64,000 bases of DNA from Micromonospora sp. H61 (GTDB lineage: Bacteria; Actinomycetota; Actinomycetes; Mycobacteriales; Micromonosporaceae), in assembly GCF_018070325.1 (NCBI RefSeq), contig NZ_JAGPXY010000026.1, positions 20,693 to 84,692 of the forward strand. Direction: 5' to 3'. The position numbers were made by a program, and so were the translations under genes. A model generated the notes under the pieces. That model saw nothing but the letters and a program-made list of their open reading frames with translations. It had not been told where the DNA came from and did no database searches. The stretch's first letter is position 1. The number at the start of each line of letters is the position of its first letter. Shown here piece after piece: positions 41,872 through 50,181 of the stretch.

Positions 41872-44271
41872 GTGCAGACCGGTTCGGCCACCGACCAACA
41901 GCAGTCCACCGCCGCTACGGCGGACGACGAGACCTGGCGGATCCGGCGTACGGAGGCCGACCTGGACCGGCTCGGCGAGACCGAGTCGATCTTCGCGTTG
42001 GGCAACGGGTGGATCGGCTGGCGTGGGGTGCTCGACGAGGGTGCCCCGTGCGGGATGCCAGGCAGTTACGTCAGTGGCTTCCACGAGCGGCGCGAGCTGA
42101 GCTATCCCGAGGAGGGGTACGCGTTTCCGCCGGCCAGCGACACCGTCATCAGCGCACCGAACGCCGCGCTGATCCGGCTCTGGGTCGACGACGAGCCGTT
42201 GGATCTCCGGACCGGGACGCTGCGCAGCCACCAACGGGTGCTCGACCTGCGTACCGGCGTGCTGCGCCGGGAAACCGAGTGGATCTCACCGGCCGGGCGG
42301 GGCGTGCGCATCCACAGCACCCGGTTGGTGTCCCTGCCGCGTCGCCCGGTGGCCGCCGTCCGGTACGAGGTCGAGCCGTTGGACACCGCCGTCGAGCTGC
42401 GGGTCTGCTCGGATCTGCTGGCCAACGAGACGGTGCCGGAGCGTTCGGACGACCCTCGGGCCGCCTCGGTGCCCACCGACCCACTGACCGCCGAGACGTA
42501 CCGTGCGACAGGCCTCGACGGCGTGCTGGTCCACCGCACCGAGCGCAGCGCCCAGCGTGTCGCGGTCGCTGTCAGTCACCTGCTGGAGAGGCCGGGCACC
42601 GTGACCACCACCGGTGACTGCACCCCGGACCGGGTACGGCTGACAGTGACGGGTCGCCTGCACCCGGGGGAGCGGTTGCGGCTGACGAAGTTCGCCGCCT
42701 ACGAGTGGGCGGCGGTCGACGCGACGCCCGCCGACGAGTTGGCCGCCCTGGTCGCCGCCGAGGCGGACGCGGCGCGCGCGGACGGCTTCGATGCCCTGCT
42801 CACCGACCAGCGTGCCGCCCTGGACGCGGCCTGGCAGGTCGCCGACGTGCAGCTCGACGGCGATCCGGAGCTTCAGCAGGCCGTTCGGTTCGCGATGTTC
42901 CACCTGATCCAGGCCGGTCGCCCAGACTCCGACCGGACCATCTCGGCCAAGGGGTTGACCGGCAACGGCTACGACGGGCACGTCCTCTGGGACACCGAGA
43001 GTTACGTCCTGCCGGTGCTCACCTACCTGGCCCCGGCGGTGGCCCGCTCGGCGCTGAGTTGGCGGCACGCCCACCTCCCCGAGGCGCGGGAGCGGGCCGC
43101 CGAGCTGCGGTTGACCGGCGCGACCTTCCCGTGGCGCACCATCGGCGGCCGGGAAAGCTCCGGCTACTGGCCGGCGGGCACCGCCGCGCTGCACGTCAAC
43201 GCCGACATCGCCGACGCGGTGTTGCGCTACCTGGCGGCCACCGACGACCAGGGGTTCCTGGCCGGGGCGGGGCTGGAACTGCTGGTGGAGACCGCCCGGC
43301 TCTGGCACGGCTTCGGCCACTGGTCGGACGAGGGCGACTTCCACCTGCACGGGGTGACCGGCCCGGACGAGTACGCCGCGCTGGTCGACGACAACGTGTT
43401 CACCAACCTGATGGCGAAGCGCAATCTGCGCGGCGCGGCGGACGCCGCCGAGGCGCATCCCGAGCTGGCCGGCCGGCTCGGCGTGGACCGCGACGAGGTG
43501 GCCGGCTGGCGGGCCGCCGCCGATGCGATGGCCGTCCCGTACGACCGCGAGCGCGGGGTGCACCAGCAGGCCGCCGGCTTCACCGAACAGCCCGAGTGGG
43601 ACTTCGCGAACACCGGTGACGACGACTACCCGCTGCTGCTGCACTTCCCATACCTGGAGCTGTACCGCAAGCAGGTGGTCAAGCAGGCCGATCTGGTGCT
43701 GGCCATGCAGCTCTGCCCCGGTGAGTTCACCGCCGACGAGAAGGCCCGCAACCTGGCCTACTACCAGGCCCGCACGGTCCGCGACTCGTCGCTGTCGGCG
43801 GCACCGCAGGCGGTGCTGGCCGCCGAGGTCGGGCACCTGGATCTGGCGTACGACCTGTTCGCCGAGTCGGTCCTTCAGGACCTGGCCGACCTGGGCGACA
43901 AGACCGCCGACGGGCTGCACCTGGCCTCGCTGGCCGGCGCGTGGCTGGCGCTGGTGCAGGGCTTCGGTGGGCTGCGCGACGACCGGAGGATGCTCTCCTT
44001 CGACCCCCGGCTGCCGCGCCGGATCGACCGGCTGGCATTCAGCCTGCGCTGGCGCGGCCACCGGCTGCGGGTCACGTTGACTCCGGCCGAGGCCCGCTAC
44101 GAGCTGCCCGACGCCGCCACGGATGCCGAGGTCGAGCTGTGGCACCACGGCGAGTCGCTGCGGGTCACCGGCGCCGAGCCGGTCACCCGGCCGATGCCGC
44201 CGGTGCCCGACCCCGGCCCGGAGCCGCCCTCCCCGCCCGGCCGCCGCCCCACCCGCCGCTCAGCCGACTGA
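41872..44271 (+). CDS. Glycoside hydrolase family 65 protein (disaccharide phosphorylase type)
   Basis: 799 aa, GTG 41872 behind AGGAGGCCTC. N-terminal beta-sandwich (ESIFALGNGWIGWRG), (alpha/alpha)6 barrel with GYDGHVLWDTESYVLPVLTYL, ATFPWRTIGGRESSG, and the catalytic Glu500 in HGVTGPDEYAALVDDNVFTN; phosphate-binding side near YRKQVVKQADLVLAM. Members phosphorolyse maltose, trehalose, kojibiose or nigerose to a sugar phosphate and glucose; the substrate cannot be told. No beta-phosphoglucomutase is adjacent. The C-terminal 40 residues are Pro-rich. Confidence 0.9.
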   Translation: MQTGSATDQQQSTAATADDETWRIRRTEADLDRLGETESIFALGNGWIGWRGVLDEGAPCGMPGSYVSGFHERRELSYPEEGYAFPPASDTVISAPNAALIRLWVDDEPLDLRTGTLRSHQRVLDLRTGVLRRETEWISPAGRGVRIHSTRLVSLPRRPVAAVRYEVEPLDTAVELRVCSDLLANETVPERSDDPRAASVPTDPLTAETYRATGLDGVLVHRTERSAQRVAVAVSHLLERPGTVTTTGDCTPDRVRLTVTGRLHPGERLRLTKFAAYEWAAVDATPADELAALVAAEADAARADGFDALLTDQRAALDAAWQVADVQLDGDPELQQAVRFAMFHLIQAGRPDSDRTISAKGLTGNGYDGHVLWDTESYVLPVLTYLAPAVARSALSWRHAHLPEARERAAELRLTGATFPWRTIGGRESSGYWPAGTAALHVNADIADAVLRYLAATDDQGFLAGAGLELLVETARLWHGFGHWSDEGDFHLHGVTGPDEYAALVDDNVFTNLMAKRNLRGAADAAEAHPELAGRLGVDRDEVAGWRAAADAMAVPYDRERGVHQQAAGFTEQPEWDFANTGDDDYPLLLHFPYLELYRKQVVKQADLVLAMQLCPGEFTADEKARNLAYYQARTVRDSSLSAAPQAVLAAEVGHLDLAYDLFAESVLQDLADLGDKTADGLHLASLAGAWLALVQGFGGLRDDRRMLSFDPRLPRRIDRLAFSLRWRGHRLRVTLTPAEARYELPDAATDAEVELWHHGESLRVTGAEPVTRPMPPVPDPGPEPPSPPGRRPTRRSAD

Positions 44272-44290
44272 GCCGCACCGACCGGCTCAG
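44268..44290. terminator. Hairpin between convergent genes
   Basis: A perfect 8-bp stem (CTGAGCCG with CGGCTCAG) and 7-nt loop overlap the GH65 stop codon and lie 18 bp from the converging stop. No T-run. Confidence 0.45.
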
Positions 44291-44308
44291 GCTGGCGCGG
44301 GCTCCAGC

Positions 44309-44773
44309 TCAGGTCGGGGCGGGACCACCGGCCATCCGCTCGCGGACGGCCTCCAGCGCCTCGAAGGCGTACGCCCAGTTGTGGCACTTGAAGCTGCGCA
44401 GACCGTCGATCGCTGTGTGACAGTCGGAGCAGCGCACCCCGGCGATGGCATCCGGGATCTCGGTGTTGACGTACTTGCGCTCGCCCAGGATGACCGTGGC
44501 GATCATGGCCTTGTCGTGCAGGCCGGAGAGCGCCGACGAGACGATGTCGTACCAGGTGACCCGCCGGCGGCACTTCGGGCAGTCGGGTTCGTCGCCGCTG
44601 ACCCAGAGCGGGGCGCCGATGCTGCGCGCCGGCATGCCGAGCAGTTTCTCCAGCCGCCGGACGTCCGACTCGGGGGTGGTCCAGCGGTGTCGGCCGGGCA
44701 GTGATGCGGGCGAGTCGTACACGGCGCGGAACAGGTCGTGGTCGACCTGCACGGTCTCGCGCTGAGCGGTCAT
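44309..44773 (-). CDS. Conserved protein with zinc-binding Cys motifs, 154 aa
   Basis: ATG 44771-44773 behind GAGGAGGGACGCCG. Contains CPKCRRRVTWYD and CSDCHTAIDG with a further SFKCHNWAY, a plausible zinc ribbon or haem-like CxxCH site. No signal peptide, so zinc binding in the cytoplasm is preferred over c-type haem. Helical C-terminus. Role unknown; divergent from ltrA by 196 bp. Confidence 0.72.
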   Translation of the reverse strand: MTAQRETVQVDHDLFRAVYDSPASLPGRHRWTTPESDVRRLEKLLGMPARSIGAPLWVSGDEPDCPKCRRRVTWYDIVSSALSGLHDKAMIATVILGERKYVNTEIPDAIAGVRCSDCHTAIDGLRSFKCHNWAYAFEALEAVRERMAGGPAPT

Positions 44774-44969
44774 CGGCGTCCCTCCTCGTTGAGTCGGTGC
44801 CCCCACCGTGGTCAGCGGTGACCATGGGCGCAGCCGGATCAACGACACGAGGGGTCGGTGGGTCGTCGCCCCCGAGGCGTCGCGCCGCCGCTGACCCCGC
44901 TTTCGCCTCCGGTGGCCGGTGTCCGGTGGTACGACGGACACAGGGCGTACGCCAGCGGGAGGAGCGCCG

Positions 44970-46130
44970 ATGGCGAGCAGACCCGAACGGCTGCTGCGGG
45001 GCGGTGACTCGCCGCTGAGCGCCTCGTTCCTGGAGCTGTTCTTCGATCTGGCGTTCGTGCTCGCCCTCAGTCAGCTGGCCACCCACCTGTTGCACGACCT
45101 CAGCGTGGCCGGCGCGCTGCACACCGCAGTGCTGTTGACCGGGGTCTGGTGGATCTGGGTGACCACCACCTGGTTCGCCGACTGGTACGACCCGGAGAGC
45201 CCGGCGGTTCGGTGGCTGCTGGTCGGTGCCGCGCTGGGCAGCCTGCTGGCCGGGGTGGCGGTCCCGCAGGCGTTGGACGGGCGGGGCCTGCTCTTCGCCG
45301 GCGCGTACGTCTCGGTGCACATCGCCCGGGGTGTGTTCACAGTCCTCGCGCTACGTGGTCACCCGCGGCAGCGCCGGGCGCTGCGCATCCTCTGCTGGTT
45401 CTGCGTCTCGGCCGTACCGTGGTTGGCCGGTGGGTTTCTGCCGGAGTGGCGGGTGCCGCTCTGGTTGCTCGCCCTCGCCCTCGATCTCACCGGCCCACGA
45501 CTCGGCTGGCCCACGCCACTGATGGGCCGGACCGGGCCGCAGGAGTTGCACCTGGCCGGTGAGCACTTCGCCGAGCGGTACCAACAAATCATGATCATTG
45601 CGCTCGGCGAACTCGTCCTGGTGGCCGGCCTCTCGTACGCCGACACCGACCTCGTCTTCGCACAGACCGCCGCGTTCCTGCTGGTCTTCGCCACCGCGGT
45701 GCTGATCGGTCTGCTCTACGTCACGCCCGCCGGCCAGCGCCTCGGCCCGGCCCTCGAGCACGCCGACCCGTCCCGACTCGGGGTCACCACCGGATACCTG
45801 CACCTGGTGATGATCGCCGGGCTGGTGGTCACCGCCGTCGGCGCCGAGCTGAGCATCGCCCACCCCCTGCGCACCGGTGACACGACTGCGGTCCTGGTCA
45901 TCCTGACTGGCCCGATGCTGTTCCTCGTCGGGCGGATCCTCTTCTCGGCGGCGATCCACCGGCGACTCTCCTGGCCGCGGGTTGTCGCCCTGCTCGTCCT
46001 GGCCGGTGCGGCGGCCGTTCTGCGGCTGCCGCTGTTGGCGGTCAGCGCGGTCGCCACCGGGGTGGTGCTCGTGGTGGTCGTCCTGGACCACGCCGGCATC
46101 GGGTCCTACCGGCACCGAGCTGGCGCATAG
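44970..46130 (+). CDS. Low temperature requirement A (LtrA) family membrane protein
   Basis: 386 aa, ATG 44970 behind GGGAGGAGCGCCG. The family signature VSFLELFFDLxFVxALxQL appears as ASFLELFFDLAFVLALSQLATHLL. Further signatures are WWIWVTTTWFADWYDPE and HFAERYQQIMIIALGELVL. About eleven membrane segments. The function of the family is unknown; the name comes from Listeria cold growth. Confidence 0.88.
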   Translation: MASRPERLLRGGDSPLSASFLELFFDLAFVLALSQLATHLLHDLSVAGALHTAVLLTGVWWIWVTTTWFADWYDPESPAVRWLLVGAALGSLLAGVAVPQALDGRGLLFAGAYVSVHIARGVFTVLALRGHPRQRRALRILCWFCVSAVPWLAGGFLPEWRVPLWLLALALDLTGPRLGWPTPLMGRTGPQELHLAGEHFAERYQQIMIIALGELVLVAGLSYADTDLVFAQTAAFLLVFATAVLIGLLYVTPAGQRLGPALEHADPSRLGVTTGYLHLVMIAGLVVTAVGAELSIAHPLRTGDTTAVLVILTGPMLFLVGRILFSAAIHRRLSWPRVVALLVLAGAAAVLRLPLLAVSAVATGVVLVVVVLDHAGIGSYRHRAGA

Positions 46131-46138
46131 TCAAGAAG

Positions 46139-46154
46139 CCTGACTAAAGTCAGG
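46139..46154. promoter_or_regulatory. Perfect 16-bp palindrome upstream of the MarR-GNAT gene
   Basis: CCTGACTA/..AGTCAGG: arms CCTGACT and AGTCAGG with an AA centre end 3 bp before the ATG. Its position over the start region and its AT-rich, MarR-like form suggest an autoregulatory operator. Confidence 0.6.
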
Positions 46155-46157
46155 TGT

Positions 46158-47054
46158 ATGGACTCGGCTCTCATCGCCGCCGTGCGGCGGTTCAACCGGA
46201 CGGTCACCCAACGGGTGGGTGCGCTCGACGACGAGTACATGGCCCAGGGGCGCCCGCTGGGGCAGGCCCGGCTGCTCTGGGAGATCGGCCCCGCCGGTGC
46301 CGAGGTCGCCGCGCTACGGGCCCGGCTCGGCCTGGACTCCGGATACCTCAGCCGACTCCTGCGCACCCTGGAGAACGACGGCCTCATCGCCGTCGGACCG
46401 GCCGACCGGGCCGGCGGCGACGGCCGGGTCCGCGTCGCCACGCTCACCGACGCCGGCCGGACCCAGTGGGCAGACCTCGACCAGCGGTCGGACGATCTCG
46501 CCGCCTCGATCCTCGAACCACTCACCGAACACCGCCGCGAACGACTCGTCACCGCGATGGCCGAGGTCGAACGGCTGCTCATCGGGTCGATGGTCGTCGT
46601 CGAGCCATGCCCGCCGAGCGACCCGCGGTCCCGCGCGTGTCTGCGGGCCTATGCCCGCGACATCGCGCGACGGTTCGACGACGGGTTCGACCCCGCGCTG
46701 AGCAACCCGGTGCACGACGAAGCGCTCGTCCCGCCCAACGGGGTGCTCCTGCTCGCCACCCTCAACAGCGAACCGATCGGCTGCGGCGCTGTCAAACTCC
46801 ACACCGATGCGCCCGCCGAGATCAAACGCGTGTGGGTGGCCGACACCGTACGCGGGCTCGGCGTCGGGCGGCGGCTGCTGGGCGAGTTGGAACGCTACGC
46901 CGCCGAGCGCGGCGCGACAGCGGTCCGGCTGGACACCAACCGCAACCTCACCGAGGCGATCGCCCTGTACCGGTCGACCGGTTACCGGGAGATCGAGGCG
47001 TACAACACCGAGCGCTACGCCCACCACTGGTTCGAGAAGCGGTTGGGGCACTGA
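46158..47054 (+). CDS. MarR-type regulator fused to a GNAT acetyltransferase
   Basis: 298 aa. Residues 1-140 form a winged helix (LGQARLLWEIGPAGAEVAALRARLGLDSGYLSRLLRTLENDGLI, RVATLTDAGR). Residues 155-298 form a GNAT domain with the acetyl-CoA site VWVADTVRGLGVGRRLLGELERYA and LYRSTGYREIEAY. Fused proteins of this type are known in actinobacteria. It may both regulate DNA and acetylate a small molecule; the substrate is unknown. There is no recognisable ribosome site, only a palindrome, so the transcript may be nearly leaderless. Confidence 0.88.
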   Translation: MDSALIAAVRRFNRTVTQRVGALDDEYMAQGRPLGQARLLWEIGPAGAEVAALRARLGLDSGYLSRLLRTLENDGLIAVGPADRAGGDGRVRVATLTDAGRTQWADLDQRSDDLAASILEPLTEHRRERLVTAMAEVERLLIGSMVVVEPCPPSDPRSRACLRAYARDIARRFDDGFDPALSNPVHDEALVPPNGVLLLATLNSEPIGCGAVKLHTDAPAEIKRVWVADTVRGLGVGRRLLGELERYAAERGATAVRLDTNRNLTEAIALYRSTGYREIEAYNTERYAHHWFEKRLGH

Positions 47055-47098
47055 CGGCCGTAAACCGTCCGGTGATCGGGCGCCCCGCTCGCGGGCGG

Positions 47099-47482
47099 CT
47101 ACAGCCGCTCGAAGCTCTCCATACCGGCGAGTTTGAGCACCTCGGTCCGGGTCGCCGGGCATTCCTTGCTGGTCTGGTCGTCGATGTCACGGCCGTTGGG
47201 TACGGGGCCCTGCTTCTCGTACCAGGAATAGAGGTTCACTGTGAGGTTGGCCATCGCGCCCGTCTCGGACCCGATCCCCTTGAGCGTCGGCACCTGGCCG
47301 TCCAGGTAGGCGCACACGTCCTTCGCCGACACGGGGGAGCCGTCGGCCGGAGCGGATCCGGCCGCGCTGGTCGATCCTGTCGTGTCTGGCGCCGCAGCGG
47401 GCTCGGGCGCGTCGGCCTCGGTGCACGCCGTCAGGGCGAGCACGAGGCAGAGGGTTGGTGCGAGCGGTCGGAACGTACTCAT
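47099..47482 (-). CDS. Small lipoprotein, 127 aa
   Basis: Lipobox LALTACT (Cys20), a Thr/Ala/Gly-rich spacer, then a helical domain with two cysteines (VSAKDVCAYLDGQVPTLKGIG and TSKECPATRTEVLKLAGM), likely a disulfide. Its ATG overlaps the methyltransferase stop (47479-47482), so it is the last gene of a three-gene operon. Function unknown. Confidence 0.78.
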   Translation of the reverse strand: MSTFRPLAPTLCLVLALTACTEADAPEPAAAPDTTGSTSAAGSAPADGSPVSAKDVCAYLDGQVPTLKGIGSETGAMANLTVNLYSWYEKQGPVPNGRDIDDQTSKECPATRTEVLKLAGMESFERL

Positions 47483-48381
47483 TGGATGTTGTCCTCACGG
47501 GTTTCGTGGTGGGTAGGGGTTCCGGCGGCGTTCGCGGTGACGAGCCAGAGGCCGGTGGGCAGCCGGTAGCCGACGCCAGGCTCACGGAACCGGCCGAGCA
47601 GCCGGGCGACCCCCGTCCGGGCCGAAGCCTGACCAGCCGGCGGCGCCGCCCGGTACGCGGTACCGGCCGGGCCGACCTCGATGAGCCATTCGGCCACCGC
47701 GTCGGCGTCGTCCGGAGTCTCCAGAGTTACGTCGCACTGTGTGATCGTGACGGCGGTGAAGCCGGCGGTGGTGAGGATCCGGACGAGCCGCGCCGGGTCG
47801 GCTAACGCGAACGGACCGGGCTCGTCACCGACCGGGAGCGGTGGTAACGGTCCGAGGTGTGGTGCGGCACCGAGCATCGCCGCGGACAGCCACGGGTTGA
47901 CGCCGCTGTCGCGGAAGACGGTAGCGGCGAGGCGTCCTCCCGGGCGCAGTGATCGCCGGATCGTGCGGCAGCCGGCAACCGGGTCCGCCAACAGCATCAG
48001 GGTCATTCGTGAGTACGCCGCGTCGAACGGGGCACCAGGCACGACATCGAGAGTCTCGATGTCGGCCACCTGGAACTGGATGCCCGGGTACCCGTCGATG
48101 GGGAACCGGCGTCGAGCGGCGGTCACCATCGCCACGTCGATGTCGACACCGATCGCCGCGCCGGTCTCGCCGACCGCGGCGGCGATCTCGGCCGTGGTGC
48201 CGCCGCAGCCGCAGCCCACATCGAGGATCCGCTCGGCGGGTCGTGCGGCCAGCCGATCCATGGCCGCCGCTCCCAGCGGCCGACCGGTCTCGTCCTGCCG
48301 ATCGGCGTGGCGAATCCAGCCAGCTGCCGCGCCCGCCCAGAAGGCGGCGCCGCAGGCCCGCAGGCCTGCGGTGTCGGCCAT
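47479..48381 (-). CDS. SAM-dependent methyltransferase
   Basis: 300 aa. Class I methyltransferase motif I is ILDVGCGCGGTTAEIAAAVG, with GVDIDVAMVTAARRR as motif II and FDAAYSRMTLMLLADPVAGCRTIRRSLRPGGRLAATVF as motifs IV-V. Substrate not predictable. The start codon overlaps the upstream stop by one base (TGATG), showing translational coupling. It is probably controlled by the divergent TetR regulator. Confidence 0.87.
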   Translation of the reverse strand: MADTAGLRACGAAFWAGAAAGWIRHADRQDETGRPLGAAAMDRLAARPAERILDVGCGCGGTTAEIAAAVGETGAAIGVDIDVAMVTAARRRFPIDGYPGIQFQVADIETLDVVPGAPFDAAYSRMTLMLLADPVAGCRTIRRSLRPGGRLAATVFRDSGVNPWLSAAMLGAAPHLGPLPPLPVGDEPGPFALADPARLVRILTTAGFTAVTITQCDVTLETPDDADAVAEWLIEVGPAGTAYRAAPPAGQASARTGVARLLGRFREPGVGYRLPTGLWLVTANAAGTPTHHETREDNIQ

Positions 48382-48674
48382 CAGAACGGCATCTCGGTGC
48401 CGTCGACGCTCATCGAGCGGAAGTGAGCCGCCTTCGTCGGGTCGAAGCCGTCCTCCTGTGCCGCCAAGCCAGCAGCCCGGACCAGCCGTTCGGACTGGAA
48501 CCGGCGGAATGCCGCTTCGTCCTGCCAGACGTTGATGATCCGCCAGCCGTCCTCCGTCGGCCCGGCGACATGGGCGAGGAGGCCCGGTGGCCGGTCCGGT
48601 CCGAGGTGGCGTTCCACCTGCCGGTATTCCGCCTCGCTGACGCCGGGCATCTCCTGCAACACACCGAACGGCAT
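48381..48674 (-). CDS. Small alpha-beta barrel-like protein, 97 aa
   Basis: ATG at 48672-48674. The pattern MPFGVLQEMPGVSEAEYRQVERHLG...LLAHVAGPTEDGWRIINVWQDEAAFRRFQSERL resembles dimeric alpha-beta barrel proteins of the antibiotic biosynthesis monooxygenase group. No catalytic residues can be named. First gene of the operon with the methyltransferase and lipoprotein. Confidence 0.72.
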   Translation of the reverse strand: MPFGVLQEMPGVSEAEYRQVERHLGPDRPPGLLAHVAGPTEDGWRIINVWQDEAAFRRFQSERLVRAAGLAAQEDGFDPTKAAHFRSMSVDGTEMPF

Positions 48675-48688
48675 GGCCGTCACCTCTC

Positions 48689-48715
48689 GATAGAGTGAGC
48701 CTCTATCCAATAGAG
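48689..48715. promoter_or_regulatory. Overlapping operator palindromes between TetR gene and methyltransferase operon
   Basis: GATAGAG-N5-CTCTATC (48689-48707) overlaps CTCTAT-CCA-ATAGAG (48701-48715). The three half-sites sit exactly between the divergent genes (starts 48674 and 48731), as expected for TetR control of both. Confidence 0.7.
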
Positions 48716-48730
48716 CACTACACTTGAGAG

Positions 48731-49375
48731 GTGGTTGTCAAGAGACGTTATGACTCTTCCCGCCGACAGGAGCAGGCCCGACAGACCCGGCGAGCGATCC
48801 TCGAAGCGGCTGGCCGGCTGTTCGTCGACCCGGGCTACGCGGCCACACCGCTGACCGCTGTCGCCGTGGAAGCCGGCGTCGCGGTCCAGACCCTGTACGC
48901 GGTGTTCGGCAGCAAGCGGCAACTGCTCTCCCAGTTGGTCGACGTCACCCTGGCCGGCGACGACGAACCGGTGGCCCTGCCGGATCGGCCCTTCGTCGCC
49001 GAGATCCGCGCCCTCACCGACCCCCGGGCCAAGCTCGCCCGCTACGCCCGTCACCTGGCCGAGGTCAACGCCCGGCAGGCCCAGGTGATGCTCGCGCTGG
49101 CCGGCGCGGCCACTGCCGATCCGGACGCCGCCGAGATCTGGCGCAAGAACGTCGACGACCGCCGCCGCGGCATGGCCATGTTCGCCGCCGAACTCGTCGG
49201 CACCGGAGGCGTACGCCCCGACCTGGGCGTCGATCAGGTGGCCGACATCCTCTGGTTGGCCCAGGACGTCCGCAACTTCGACTGGCTCGTCCGGCAACGC
49301 GGATGGGCGATCGAGCGGTACCAGCGGTGGTATGTGGACACGGTCAGCGGCGCGATCATCGCCGGCGCCGAATAG
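48731..49375 (+). CDS. TetR family regulator
   Basis: 214 aa, GTG 48731. N-terminal helix-turn-helix (RQTRRAILEAAGRLFVDPGYAATPLTAVAVEAGVAVQTLYAVFGSKRQLLSQLVD), then a helical ligand domain ending in FDWLVRQRGWAIERYQRWYVD. It probably represses itself and the divergent three-gene operon by binding the palindromes between them. Confidence 0.9.
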   Translation: MVVKRRYDSSRRQEQARQTRRAILEAAGRLFVDPGYAATPLTAVAVEAGVAVQTLYAVFGSKRQLLSQLVDVTLAGDDEPVALPDRPFVAEIRALTDPRAKLARYARHLAEVNARQAQVMLALAGAATADPDAAEIWRKNVDDRRRGMAMFAAELVGTGGVRPDLGVDQVADILWLAQDVRNFDWLVRQRGWAIERYQRWYVDTVSGAIIAGAE

Positions 49376-49452
49376 CGGAGAGCGCCGGTAATGGGCAGGC
49401 TGATGGACGTCGTCGCCGAACAGCATCCGGCAGCCTGAACGAGGAGATCGTC

Positions 49453-50064
49453 GTGCGTAAGCTCGTGTATTACATCGCCGCCACAGTGGACGGCTTCATC
49501 GCCGGCCCCGACGGCGCCGACCCCACCGGCCCCGGCGGGTTCTGGCCCATCCCGGACGACTACCTGCACCATCTCGTCTGCGAATATCCGGAGACGCTCC
49601 CCGGTCCGGCCCGACAGGCGTTCGGCATCACCGACCAGGGCAGCCGGTTCGACACTGTGCTGGAAGGGCGCCACTCGTACGAGGTGGGCCTGAAGGCCGG
49701 CGTGACCGACGCCTACCCGCACCTGCGCCACCTGGTGTTCTCCCGGACGCTGGGCAGCAGCCCGGACCCGGCCGTCGAGGTCGTCGGCCAAGACCCGATT
49801 GCCACCGTACGAGAGCTGAAGCGGCACGACGGCAAGGACGTCTGGGTGATCGGCGGCGGCGCGCTGGCCGGTGCCCTCTACCCCGAGATCGACCAGCTGA
49901 TCATCAAGCTTGCCCCGTTGACCATTGGTGCCGGCATTCCGCTCTTCGGCCGTGACGCCGTCTTCGCACCACGTACCTGGCGCCTGACCGACCACACCGT
50001 TCTCGACAGTGGCGCTCTCTTCCTCACCTACACGCGCGCACAGACCGTGAGTGGTGGCGCGTAG
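49453..50064 (+). CDS. Dihydrofolate reductase-like (RibD C-terminal domain) protein
   Basis: 203 aa, GTG 49453 behind GAGGAGATCGTC. RKLVYYIAATVDGFIAGPDG begins the fold; then FDTVLEGRHSYEVGL, HLVFSRTLG, VWVIGGGALAGALYPEIDQLIIKLAPLTIGAGIPLF. An NADPH-dependent reductase of unknown substrate, cytoplasmic. It may belong to the regulon of the TetR gene 78 bp upstream. Confidence 0.85.
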   Translation: MRKLVYYIAATVDGFIAGPDGADPTGPGGFWPIPDDYLHHLVCEYPETLPGPARQAFGITDQGSRFDTVLEGRHSYEVGLKAGVTDAYPHLRHLVFSRTLGSSPDPAVEVVGQDPIATVRELKRHDGKDVWVIGGGALAGALYPEIDQLIIKLAPLTIGAGIPLFGRDAVFAPRTWRLTDHTVLDSGALFLTYTRAQTVSGGA

Positions 50065-50083
50065 ACACGTTGGGCCAGAACGG

Positions 50084-50100
50084 CGAGCCCGTCGGGCTCG
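50084..50100. terminator. Hairpin between convergent genes
   Basis: CGAGCCC-GTC-GGGCTCG forms a 7-bp stem followed by TCGTT, 19 bp after the reductase stop, before the converging permease gene. Confidence 0.5.
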
Positions 50101-50181
50101 TCGTTCCGGCCCGCACGCCTACCACCCGGTGATCGAGCGGGTCATCAACATGGCCTGGTAGCGAGCGATCGGGTGCCCCAA

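Noticed and set aside
44309..44773. CxxCH as a c-type haem site in the small Cys protein
   Set aside because: No signal peptide and several more CxxC pairs nearby; zinc binding is more likely.
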